A DNA stretch of 64,000 nucleotides, from positions 3,286,001 through 3,350,000 of the forward strand of contig OW818657.1 in assembly GCA_942492905.1 (NCBI GenBank). Direction: 5' to 3'. The position numbers were made by a program, and so were the translations under genes. Shown here one piece after another: positions 53,825-61,384 of this stretch (position 1 is the stretch's first letter; each line of letters starts with the position of its first letter). This DNA comes from CAIZWU01 sp942492905. Its GTDB lineage: Bacteria > Verrucomicrobiota > Verrucomicrobiia > Verrucomicrobiales > V1-33. The notes under the pieces are model-generated. The model did not search any database. It was not told the DNA's origin and saw only the letters and a program-made list of their open reading frames with translations.

Positions 53825-55432
53825 TCAGTCCGTCACGGGGCCATACTTGTGGCCCACGGCATCACCGCCGGAGCGTTTTACCGAGAGGGTGCCGCCGGTT
53901 TTTTTCAGCTTGAGCCCCTTGTAGGTTTCACCGTTGACCGCCTCCAGCCGGAAGAGCAGTTCGGCTTCGATGAGTTGCTCATAACTTACTTCCGCAGCCT
54001 CGGGACGGTCGACAAAATAACTCTGCGCGGCGAAGGCGATTTGCTGGAGATTGTTCCGGATGGATTCGCCCGCTTCATCCGGGGCATCTTCGTCTTCTGC
54101 TGATGGAGTCGGTGGAGCGGCCAGGCCGGCACGGGTTTTTCCAAGGGTTTTGCTATAGCCCCTGAAGCTGACGGCGGACAGGAATGCCACGGGAAGAGTG
54201 ACCGCGGCGGGAATGAGGGATTTGAAGCTGTGCGGGGAGGTGGATTGAAAAGCCATGCCTTCAGGGAGATTGGCCCGCACGCTGGCGATGGGCTGGGTCG
54301 GCCATGGGGAAAGCTTGCCCAACTCCTCCATCACGGTGCGGAGGGAGGCGGTGTATGGGGCCGGGGCATCGGAGAGGGCAGTCCGCAGCTGGTGGTCGAA
54401 GGCTTTGAATACCGCAGGGGTGACGTAGGAAAATTCATTCCCTTCCATTGGAAATCCTGCCGTGGCCTTGCGGAACGCCTCCCCATCCGACAAGGGGGTT
54501 TTGGATTCGAGGAATTCCTTGAGCGCGTCCGGATGGGTCGCAATGAGGATGCGTTTTGAGTTCAGGTCATGGTGGATCAGAAATTGGAAATCCGAGGTTG
54601 CTCCGGCTGGATTTGCCTTGGGAACTATGCGTTCAAATCCTTCGCCTTTTTCCACGACCGCCTGGCCGGATTGCCGGGCATATTCCATCAGTGGAGGGAA
54701 GAGGAAATCCAAGTGATCAAAGCTCACCACGAGGCGGAAGGCGGGCACCGTGGTTTTGCTGCCGGGCAGGGTGAAACTCTTCCCCGCTTCCAATCGCCCG
54801 GCCAAAATGATCCGGGTGTTCAGTTTCCCGATAAAATCGCCTGCCGTCATCTCCAGTCCCGGCACTGGGAAGCCCAGCAGCCCTTTGAATTGGTTCAGGG
54901 TTTTGGGATCACCGGTGCTGCGCAGCACGGATTCCGTGATCTCCAGCAGGGCGCTCAGCGTCAATTCCGTCTCCATGACGAGGTCCGAACCAGCGGGAGC
55001 CAGTCGCGGCGATTGCAGGGGCGCCGCGGCACCACCGAACAACTTAGCCAACCCCGACCGGCCTTCCGGCATATAAATCAGGGCCCGGTTTTTGAACAGA
55101 CTGCCTTCGGCCTTTTTCGAACTCATGCCAACGGCCTTCACCCGGTCGAGGCCCAGCCCTTCAAGAATCCCCTTGGCACTCAGCCCTCGCGGAATAGCAG
55201 CGCCCAATTCTGTGCGGGCGAGGCTCAGCAAGGCATCACTCACGCCGGCAAACCTGGCCAGGTCCCCGTCCAAATCCAGGATGGTGTAAAAGACGCCCCC
55301 GGTATCCAAGTGCCGGGCCACGGCGGTAAAGTTCGAGGGTGGATCCGCCTGCCCCAAGGCGGGCAGAGGCGCCAGGAAACATGCCAGGGCAGCAGCACAA
55401 GGAACCAGACGGAGGAGGGAATTCTTAGCCAT
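53825..55432 (-). CDS. secreted/membrane protein with pseudopilin-like C-terminal segment
   Basis: The 535-residue product has a Sec signal peptide (hydrophobic stretch ending PLPALGQA) and a long region (about 30-400) of mixed alpha/beta pattern reminiscent of DUF3352-type proteins (TGGVFYTILDLDGDLARF, VVSFDHLDFLFPPLMEYARQ). This is followed by one transmembrane helix (about 405-423). Just after it comes NNLQQIAFAAQSYF (about 461-474), the helix repeat seen after the N-terminal helix of type II pseudopilins. The usual type IV prepilin leader is absent because this segment is internal. I chose the ATG at 55432, where a normal signal peptide begins. Function unknown. Confidence 0.72.
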   Translation of the reverse strand: MAKNSLLRLVPCAAALACFLAPLPALGQADPPSNFTAVARHLDTGGVFYTILDLDGDLARFAGVSDALLSLARTELGAAIPRGLSAKGILEGLGLDRVKAVGMSSKKAEGSLFKNRALIYMPEGRSGLAKLFGGAAAPLQSPRLAPAGSDLVMETELTLSALLEITESVLRSTGDPKTLNQFKGLLGFPVPGLEMTAGDFIGKLNTRIILAGRLEAGKSFTLPGSKTTVPAFRLVVSFDHLDFLFPPLMEYARQSGQAVVEKGEGFERIVPKANPAGATSDFQFLIHHDLNSKRILIATHPDALKEFLESKTPLSDGEAFRKATAGFPMEGNEFSYVTPAVFKAFDHQLRTALSDAPAPYTASLRTVMEELGKLSPWPTQPIASVRANLPEGMAFQSTSPHSFKSLIPAAVTLPVAFLSAVSFRGYSKTLGKTRAGLAAPPTPSAEDEDAPDEAGESIRNNLQQIAFAAQSYFVDRPEAAEVSYEQLIEAELLFRLEAVNGETYKGLKLKKTGGTLSVKRSGGDAVGHKYGPVTD

Positions 55433-55943
55433 GGTCAGCGGATAGCAGCAGAAATGGCTGGTGGCAATCCCTGAGACCAAACCGGAAGGGGACTGGCCGT
55501 AGCGGGAACGGAAGCGATTCCTGACTGCTCAGAGGGCGTTGCGGTTCGGATGAACGGGGCGGAATCCTTTGGGGTAGCCGCCTGCGGCAGTCCCCCGGGG
55601 TGGTATTGGCAGTTACCACGCTGCCGCACCTTGTCGGATCCGCTTGAGAGCGTTTTGAACGTGCGCCCTTTCAGTCTGAAAATCGAAAGTCAACCAATGG
55701 GGCCAATCTGTCGGCCAAATTTACACTTTAGCCCAGCTTATTGTTTATGGAAAATATTTAGTCAAAAAGTATGTCGTTGATTAAAAAAGCATTACGCATG
55801 TCGTGGTGCGTCATCGGGATGGGGTGGAATAATAAATGCTCCCAAAACGCTCGCAGTAGGGGCGCGAAATGATTTGCTCATGTTTCGCAAGTAGACTCGC
55901 CGCCCGCTATAGCATAAAACGTAAAAACCAGAAAAATACCGCT
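55433..55943. other. 511-bp divergent intergenic region, A+T-rich centre
   Basis: No gene is supported here. From about 55660 to 55800 the sequence is clearly A+T-richer than its surroundings. This suggests a promoter or a regulatory region for the secreted protein on the minus strand and the short sorting-tail protein on the plus strand. The end of the region carries a possible promoter (55884-55913). No convincing long inverted repeat or riboswitch fold was found by eye. Confidence 0.45.
55884..55913 (+). promoter_or_regulatory. possible sigma-70-type promoter for the sorting-tail protein
   Basis: TTCGCA at 55884-55889 and TATAGC at 55908-55913 each match the housekeeping consensus at four of six positions, separated by 18 bp. 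This would give a 5' leader of roughly 25 nt before the ATG at 55944. The match is weak and unverified. Confidence 0.25.
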
Positions 55944-56120
55944 ATGAACGCGTTACGCAAACTCGCCGTGATGGTTGTCATTGGGGGCTTCTGTGCCGCA
56001 GAAGCGCACGCAGGAATCATCGCTACTCCCGTCGCTGTGCCGGAAGGTGGAAACACCCTATTCCTGCTCAGTGGTATAGCCGTAATCCTGGCGGTTCTCC
56101 GTCGCCGTCTGCATTCCTGA
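55944..56120 (+). CDS. 58-residue protein with VPDSG/PEP-CTERM-like sorting tail
   Basis: The protein is almost entirely targeting signal. A Sec signal peptide spans residues 1-23 (cleavage likely after AHA), a 13-residue linker ends in VPEGG (32-36), one hydrophobic helix covers about 38-51 and a basic tail RRRLHS closes it. This layout matches the VPDSG-CTERM variant of the PEP-CTERM sorting signals common in Verrucomicrobia, which exosortase-type enzymes recognise and cleave. If processed at both ends, only about a dozen residues remain. A strong terminator follows 29 bp later and an A+T-rich region precedes it, both signs of a real, separately expressed gene. No exosortase gene is in the window. 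Confidence 0.75.
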   Translation: MNALRKLAVMVVIGGFCAAEAHAGIIATPVAVPEGGNTLFLLSGIAVILAVLRRRLHS

Positions 56121-56149
56121 GCAGCCAACAAAAGTTGCGTGTCATAAGG

Positions 56150-56181
56150 AGCGGCCGGCCCGGCAAGGCCGGCCGCTTTTA
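56150..56181 (+). terminator. Rho-independent terminator
   Basis: AGCGGCCGGCC (56150-56160) and GGCCGGCCGCT (56167-56177) pair perfectly around a 6-nt loop and are followed by TTTTATT. It ends the short sorting-tail gene and may also insulate the insertion sequence 160 bp away. Confidence 0.9.
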
Positions 56182-56338
56182 TTGATCCGCAGCAGTGCGG
56201 CGACACGCAATGGATGGAGGCGAGGGGCGACCGGCAAAGGCGGGGAGAGACCGGGGGTGGCCATTCATGGCTCCAGGCGTCGCTTCCCGGTATCCCCCTT
56301 CAAGAAGGCCATCACACCCCTCTGCGTACGCAGCGGGA

Positions 56339-56362
56339 ACTAAGCGGTGTCTTCGCAAATCA
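56339..56362. repeat. left terminal inverted repeat of the IS
   Basis: The 24-bp repeat beginning ACTAAGCGGTGTCTTCGC pairs with the right end with a single mismatch (G at 56347). It overlaps the transposase stop codon. Confidence 0.88.
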
Positions 56363-57088
56363 CTGGCGGAGCAAAACATCCAGCAGCGCGGCGAAAGTGA
56401 TGAAGGCGGCGAAGGAGGAGGCGGTTTTGTCGGATCTGAGAGCGATGCGTTTGTGGGCTTTGAGGCGCTGGAAGATGTTTTCGACATGATGGCGCTGCCG
56501 GTAAATGTCCGTGTCGAAAGGCTCGGGCTGATCCTGCAGTTTGGTGAAACCCCGGCGTGGAATGGTGCTGCCGGTGGCTCCCTGCTCATGGAGGGCCTTG
56601 CGGAAGGACAGACTGTCGAACCCCTTGTCCCCCACAAAATGGATGCCCCGGAAAGCCTCCATCATCCGCCGCGCCGCCGTCTGGTCATGAAGATTGCCTG
56701 AGGTCAGGACGAAGGCGCAGAGGTGGCCCGCCTCATCCACCGCTGCCAGCAGCTTGGTGGTCATGCCGCCGCGGGACAGGCCGATGGCCTCCTGCTCCCG
56801 GAGCCTTTTGGCTCCTTGGAGGCCGTGCTGGTGGAGCTTGAGATAACTGCCGTCCACATGCCGCAAGGTGCCCTTGGCCTGCTTGCCCAGCCATGCCAGC
56901 ACGATATTCCAGACGCCGCAGCGGCACCAGCGGCGGAACTGGGAATAGACCGTGCTCCATGGTCCGAAGCGCGGGGGAAGGTCGCGCCACGGGTCCCCGG
57001 TGCGCAGGATATGGAAGAAAGCCTCCAGATGGAGCACCACCACCTGGGGCCGTCGTCCGCGTCGTCCCGCCCAACTTTTCAGCAACAA
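56360..57088 (-). CDS. IS5-family transposase, N-terminus unusual
   Basis: The 242-residue DDE transposase has WRDLPPRFGPWSTVYSQFRRW near residues 34-54 (20-residue limit: WRDLPPRFGPW then STVYSQFRRW), the first Asp in HVDGSYLK (about 78), the second in GDKGFDSLSF, and the Glu in HVENIFQRLKAHKR, so the catalytic triad looks complete. Close relatives carry about 20-25 further N-terminal residues (LTDxQWERLxPLLP type) before GRRGRRP. Here the frame opens at a TTG only 8 codons after a stop, and no ATG is available. The copy may start at TTG, use frameshifting from an upstream frame, or be decaying. Confidence 0.82.
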   Translation of the reverse strand: MLLKSWAGRRGRRPQVVVLHLEAFFHILRTGDPWRDLPPRFGPWSTVYSQFRRWCRCGVWNIVLAWLGKQAKGTLRHVDGSYLKLHQHGLQGAKRLREQEAIGLSRGGMTTKLLAAVDEAGHLCAFVLTSGNLHDQTAARRMMEAFRGIHFVGDKGFDSLSFRKALHEQGATGSTIPRRGFTKLQDQPEPFDTDIYRQRHHVENIFQRLKAHKRIALRSDKTASSFAAFITFAALLDVLLRQ

Positions 57089-57200
57089 AGCATGAATGAA
57101 GAAGCCCTGTCACGCAGGGCCACTTCCAGACTACGGGTCAATCTGTTGAACATAGTGACGGGGATACGCCCCCATCCCGGAAACCTGTCAGGAATTTGCC

Positions 57201-57224
57201 TGATTTGCGAAGACATCGCTTAGT
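57201..57224. repeat. right terminal inverted repeat of the IS
   Basis: The sequence TGATTTGCGAAGACATCG onward to 57224 is the inverted copy of the left end with one mismatch. It lies 74 bp from the tRNA-Ser 3' end. Confidence 0.88.
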
Positions 57225-57297
57225 GTAACTCAGGCAACTTTTCGGGGAAAGCCTTGGTTAATATATCACGAGTGCGTTGACTCCTTGAAAATCAAGA

Positions 57298-57385
57298 TGG
57301 CGGACAGGGAGGGATTCGAACCCTCGTTACATTGCTGTAAACACGCTTTCCAGGCGTGCGCGTTCGACCACTCTGCCACCTGTCC
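57298..57385 (-). tRNA. tRNA-Ser (anticodon GGA)
   Basis: Read on the minus strand the 88-nt sequence has acceptor GGACAGG paired with CCTGTCC, anticodon loop CTGGAAA with GGA, a long variable arm typical of class II tRNAs, and T-loop GGTTCGAATCC. The CCA end is encoded (57298-57300). It reads UCC and UCU serine codons. Confidence 0.96.
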
Positions 57386-57666
57386 GTTACCGCCGTTTCT
57401 CAGGCGAGAGCCGAGTCTTAGCGGGCCTGGGGCGGCTTGCAAGGAAGAATACTAAACTTGTGGAAATTGTTTAATGATCCGGGTCGTGCCCGACCAAAAC
57501 TCCTTGATCTGGTCTTTTTTCAAAACGGGGTGGTGTCCGGGTGATATCCGGTCCGGGCCACCGTATTGATTGCGTTGTATTATGACCGGGCGGCGTTTTT
57601 CACTGGATTTCTGAAAAACGGAGGACACACTCGGCGTTCCCCTTTCTCCATCCCCCAATCAATACC

Positions 57667-58290
57667 ATGGCCACGGACGCAACCACTCCTTCCCCTTCTC
57701 CCGAACCCTGCCTGCGTGAGGCACGCCCCTGCTGTTCGGAAAAAACGATGGCTTACCTGATCATGCGGGTGCTCCTCGGGCTGATGCTGCTCATCGCAGG
57801 CATGGAGAAATTCAAAAGTTCCGACAGTCCCTACTTCTACTCCTTCAAAAACTGGCATGATGACGTGGATCCCAAGTCCGGCGAAGTCATCAAAGCCGGA
57901 CGTTGGCTGACGGTCGCCAAGCCGATTTTTGAATTCGGGGGTCTGAACAATCCAGAGGTTTTCCAATTCGGCACCTTTCTCGACACCAAAACGAAGGACG
58001 GCAACGTCCTGAAAGGGGGCGAACGGATTTCCAACCTGGTGACTTGGACTTTCTATTATTACGCCCAGTATCTGCCCTATCTGATGCTGCTTTCCGGGGC
58101 CATGATTCTGTTTGGTTTCCTGAACCGGATCGGTCTCTTTCTGGGGGGCGGCCTCTGGATGTCACTCGCTTCGGGCCAGATGCTGCTGCCGGATAATCCT
58201 ACCGTGTTCATGCTTTCGCAATACACCCTCATGGTGGCGTTTGCCCTCTCCCTGGTGAAATACAATCGTTTCGCCATCACCCGTTTCTAA
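57667..58290 (+). CDS. DoxX-like membrane protein
   Basis: The 207-residue protein has about four transmembrane helices and the general pattern of the DoxX family: LIMRVLLGLMLLIAGMEKFK near residue 31, a long hydrophilic loop of about 70 residues, then YYAQYLPYLMLLSGAMILFG and two further helices ending SLVKYNRFAI. The first 25 residues are polar with two Cys (CC near 22) and no signal peptide. DoxX proteins are linked to redox or thiol stress complexes and membrane remodelling, but the role here is unknown. It precedes a Tat-exported Gfo/Idh/MocA enzyme by 82 bp and a lipoprotein in the same direction. Confidence 0.8.
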   Translation: MATDATTPSPSPEPCLREARPCCSEKTMAYLIMRVLLGLMLLIAGMEKFKSSDSPYFYSFKNWHDDVDPKSGEVIKAGRWLTVAKPIFEFGGLNNPEVFQFGTFLDTKTKDGNVLKGGERISNLVTWTFYYYAQYLPYLMLLSGAMILFGFLNRIGLFLGGGLWMSLASGQMLLPDNPTVFMLSQYTLMVAFALSLVKYNRFAITRF

Positions 58291-58372
58291 AACCCGGCAC
58301 TACGGTGGCTCTCCGCGCCGTATCTGCTTTCATACGGGACCCGCGCCCCGCCAGAACCCACTCTCTGTCGCC

Positions 58373-59875
58373 ATGAAATCCACTGCTTCTTCCACCGGCA
58401 AGCCTGACCTGACCCGCCGGAAATTCCTCCGCAATACCGCCATCACCGGCACTGCGCTGAGCTACACCAAACTGGCCGCCCATGCCGCCACCGCCCCTCC
58501 GGGAGCCTCCGATACCCTGAACGTCGCCTTGGTCGGCTGCGGCAGCCAAGGAGGCATTCTCAAGGGCGCGTCCCTCCGCATCCCCGGCATCAAATTTGTC
58601 GCGGTGTGTGACCTCTGGGACGTGAAGGCCCGGACCATGTCGCGTGCCATCGGGGCCGACGTGAAGGCCTACGAGACCATGGATGAAATGCTCAAGGCGC
58701 ATCCGGAAATTCATTGTGTCCTGATCGCCGCGCCGGACTGGCTGCATGCGCCGTTCACCCGCAAGGCGCTGGAAGCCGGCAAAGCCGTCTACTGCGAAAA
58801 GATGATGTCCAATTCCCTGGAAGCCGCCGCCGACATGGTGCGGGCCCAGCGGGAAACCGGCCACCTCCTCCAGATCGGCCATCAGCGCCGCAGCAATCCG
58901 CGCTATCAATTCATGCGCAACCGGCTGCTGCGCGAGAAAAACCTGCTCGGCCAGATCACCCACCTCTACGGTCAGTGGAACCGGTCCGTCAAAATGCCGT
59001 TTGAGCCCAAACCCGGCACCGGTATTCCCCAGGAAAAGCTGATCGCGAATGGCTACCCGGACATGTTCCAATACACCAATTGGCGTTCCTACAAAAAATT
59101 CGGCGGTGGCGTCATCTCCGATCTCGGAGCCCACCAGATTGACATCTTCAACTGGCTGCTTGGCACCACCCCGCGCTCCATGATCGCCAGCGGTGGCGTG
59201 GATTATTTCAAGAATCTTCCGCTCCAGGGCGGCGGCACCTTCAGCTACGAACAACTCGACAACGCGGCGGTCGTTTATGAATATGATGTGCCCGTCTATT
59301 CCGGCGGGGTGCAGGTCATGGAAGGGGACAAACCCAAAACCCAGCTGGTCCGCGCCATGTATCAGGTGCTGACCACCAACGGTTCGCAGAATTACTACGA
59401 AAAGGTAATGGGCGTGGAAGGCACCATCGTGATCTCCGAACAGCCCGTGTATAACCAGGTTTACCGGGAAAAGGACACTACCGGCGAGAAGGTCGGCACC
59501 TGGGAGCAACTCGCCCGCACCGGATTCCTCCGCAAGCCGCCGGCGACCGTTTATAACAAATTCTGGGAACGCCCCAAGGCTTGGAATATTCCTGACAAAT
59601 GGCTCGCCCGGGAAGGTACCCAGGACGTCCGGGTCTCCATTCCGGCCGACCCCTATGAACTGCCGGCCATGCCCAAGGAGATGGACGAAAAACCACCCCA
59701 CCAGTTCCACCTCGAAAACTTCTACAACACCGTCCGGGCCCGCGGCAAGCAGACCGACCTCAACTGCCCGGTCACGGAAGCCTACAAGTGCGCCGTCTCG
59801 GTGCTCAAGATCAACGAAGCGGTGGCCACCGGCAAACGCATCGATTTCCAACCGTCTGATTTTGTCGTCGCCTGA
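58373..59875 (+). CDS. Tat-exported Gfo/Idh/MocA oxidoreductase
   Basis: The 500-residue protein has a twin-arginine signal (LTRRKFLRNTAITGTAL), a Rossmann domain beginning NVALVGCGSQGGI, the family EK motif in VYCEKMMSN, and the catalytic segment GGGVISDLGAHQIDIFNWLLG. This longer exported subtype is common in Verrucomicrobia, Planctomycetes and Bacteroidetes, and related enzymes act on glycosides using a tightly bound NAD cofactor. It may form the 3-keto substrates expected by DUF1080 hydrolases, though that is inference. It lies between a DoxX-like gene and a discoidin-like lipoprotein gene (27 bp away), so an operon is likely. Confidence 0.94.
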   Translation: MKSTASSTGKPDLTRRKFLRNTAITGTALSYTKLAAHAATAPPGASDTLNVALVGCGSQGGILKGASLRIPGIKFVAVCDLWDVKARTMSRAIGADVKAYETMDEMLKAHPEIHCVLIAAPDWLHAPFTRKALEAGKAVYCEKMMSNSLEAAADMVRAQRETGHLLQIGHQRRSNPRYQFMRNRLLREKNLLGQITHLYGQWNRSVKMPFEPKPGTGIPQEKLIANGYPDMFQYTNWRSYKKFGGGVISDLGAHQIDIFNWLLGTTPRSMIASGGVDYFKNLPLQGGGTFSYEQLDNAAVVYEYDVPVYSGGVQVMEGDKPKTQLVRAMYQVLTTNGSQNYYEKVMGVEGTIVISEQPVYNQVYREKDTTGEKVGTWEQLARTGFLRKPPATVYNKFWERPKAWNIPDKWLAREGTQDVRVSIPADPYELPAMPKEMDEKPPHQFHLENFYNTVRARGKQTDLNCPVTEAYKCAVSVLKINEAVATGKRIDFQPSDFVVA

Positions 59876-59902
59876 CGCGCCCAGCCCATTCCCTACCCAA
59901 AG

Positions 59903-60874
59903 ATGAAAAAACGTCACCACCGCCGCGCCACCACCGCTGTCTCCACAGCGTGTCTCACCGCCCTCCTCCTCTCCAGTTGTGAAAAGGCTGCTCCAGGCTT
60001 GTCCAAGATCAGCTCATCCTCCGCGCCGTCGGTTTACACCGACACTGCGGCGCCTGCTCCCGCTGCTTCCGCTCCGGCAGCCGCCCCCGTGGCCGTGACC
60101 AAGCCCACCCCGGCTCCGGAAGCGCCCAAGCCCGCCGCGATGCCCACTCCGGCGGTCGTCAGCACGCCGCCCCCGGCGCCAGTGCCTGCTCCCCCGGCAG
60201 CCCCAGCCCCGGCTCCAGCTCCAGTGGTGGCAGCCCCGGCGCCTGCCGCCACGCCAGCCCCGGCGGCGGCTCCCGTTGCCATCACGGGCCCGGCGATCAC
60301 CATCAAACCAGAAATGCCGAAACCCCTCTTTGTCGGCACCCCGCTGCCCAAGGAGAATCCCCCGCCCAACCTGGATACGTCAACGGTGCCCACGCTGGAA
60401 GTGAAGGTTCCGGAAGGCGTCACCCTCCTCTCCAAAGGCAAGCCTGTCACTTCCAACGACTCCGCCCCGATCGGCGACCTCACCCTCGCCACGGATGGCG
60501 ACAAACAAGGGGATGACGGCTACTTCGTGGACCTCATGCCGGGCAAAGCCTGGATCCAGATCGATCTCGGCGAGCCCAAGGAAATCTGGCTCCTGTGGGT
60601 CTGGCACTTCCATAAACAGAATGTCATGTTCAAGGATGTGATTGCCCAGATTTCCGATGATCCGGAGTTCAAGACCTCGACCACGGTCTTCAATAACGAT
60701 TTCGACAATTCCGCCGGATTGGGCGTGGGACCTGACAAGTCCTACATCGAAACCAACAACGGCCGCCCAATTCCCGTCAGTGGGGTCAAAGGCCGCTACG
60801 TCCGCTTCTCCAGCAATGGCCGCGACCTTGATGACACGAACCAATACATCGAAGTCGAAGTCTACGGGAAATAA
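59903..60874 (+). CDS. lipoprotein with Pro/Ala-rich stalk and discoidin-like domain
   Basis: The 323-residue protein has a basic start, a hydrophobic segment and the lipobox LSSC (Cys at about 26). A Pro/Ala-rich linker of about 100 residues (residues 45-140) would act as a flexible stalk. The C-terminal part (about 165-323) resembles an F5/8-type-C (discoidin) beta-sandwich: PVTSNDSAPIGDLTLATDGD, AWIQIDLGEPKEIW and GRYVRFSSNG, with a final strand YIEVEVYG. Such domains bind carbohydrates. It follows the exported Gfo/Idh/MocA gene by 27 bp, suggesting a shared role at the outer membrane or periplasm. A strong terminator follows. Confidence 0.82.
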   Translation: MKKRHHRRATTAVSTACLTALLLSSCEKAAPGLSKISSSSAPSVYTDTAAPAPAASAPAAAPVAVTKPTPAPEAPKPAAMPTPAVVSTPPPAPVPAPPAAPAPAPAPVVAAPAPAATPAPAAAPVAITGPAITIKPEMPKPLFVGTPLPKENPPPNLDTSTVPTLEVKVPEGVTLLSKGKPVTSNDSAPIGDLTLATDGDKQGDDGYFVDLMPGKAWIQIDLGEPKEIWLLWVWHFHKQNVMFKDVIAQISDDPEFKTSTTVFNNDFDNSAGLGVGPDKSYIETNNGRPIPVSGVKGRYVRFSSNGRDLDDTNQYIEVEVYGK

Positions 60875-60902
60875 TCCCCGTCAGGACCCCTGACACCACC
60901 AT

Positions 60903-60938
60903 AAAAGCCGCAACCCTTGATCGGGTTGCGGCTTTTTT
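60903..60938. terminator. bidirectional Rho-independent terminator
   Basis: A 14-bp stem has arms AAAAGCCGCAACCC (60903-60916) and GGGTTGCGGCTTTT (60923-60936), a 6-nt loop and a T-run. It separates the convergent lipoprotein and fmdB-like genes and can work on both strands. Confidence 0.92.
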
Positions 60939-60964
60939 ATTGATCCGGTGTACCCGGTTTTTGG

Positions 60965-61306
60965 TCAGTGTCCCAGCATCCAGGGACGGGAAGTTGCCTT
61001 GCCGGCCTGGAGGGCTCCCAATCCGGTCTTCCGCATCCGTTTGGGTTTGATGGAGGACGACGGACCACATCCGCAGCCACTGCCGCAGGTGTGGGCCGAA
61101 CTCACTTTGGGTTCGTGACGGCTGCGCTCATTGGTGGCAAAAGCCTTGCGGCGTTGCGGACTCATCAGGGCCAGCGCCGGAGCCAGGATCAGGCGGGAGC
61201 CGGTTTCCTGGCAATCCGGGCAGCGCGCCGGGGCATTCCTCCTCGCCATGGGGCGGAGCAGGCGGAAATCCCCGCAGGTGGAGCAGGTGTAATCGTAGAG
61301 CGGCAT
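60965..61306 (-). CDS. fmdB: FmdB-family zinc ribbon protein
   Basis: The 113-residue protein starts MPLYDYTCSTCGDF, the FmdB/YgzB-type zinc ribbon, with Cys 8, 11, 29 and 32 as ligands. FmdB proteins are regulators of formamidase expression or small zinc proteins, and they often sit beside fmdA. The C-terminal part has an additional Cys cluster (TCGSGCGCG near residue 73) and a basic tail of unknown role. It is the last gene of the amide operon, 78 bp after fmdA. Confidence 0.85.
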   Translation of the reverse strand: MPLYDYTCSTCGDFRLLRPMARRNAPARCPDCQETGSRLILAPALALMSPQRRKAFATNERSRHEPKVSSAHTCGSGCGCGPSSSIKPKRMRKTGLGALQAGKATSRPWMLGH

Positions 61307-61384
61307 GGTGGCGAGGGGAGTTGAGTTGGAAAACAGGGCCCGGGAGCAGCAGTGGTGGGACGGAAGCTCCCGGGCGGATCGGCC

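Larger units (their letters stand above)
56339..57224 (-). mobile_element. IS5-like insertion sequence (about 886 bp)
   Basis: The element is bounded by near-perfect 24-bp terminal inverted repeats (one mismatch) and holds one transposase gene on the minus strand. The transposase stop codon lies within the left repeat. If the true ends are slightly inside (at AGCG and CGCT), each side is flanked by TA, which would be a 2-bp target duplication. The exact ends are therefore uncertain by a few bases. It sits between the sorting-tail terminator and tRNA-Ser. Confidence 0.88.

Noticed and set aside
60045..60290. Tandem repeat or minisatellite
   Set aside because: The Pro/Ala codon repetition lies inside a lipoprotein stalk and is explained by protein composition.
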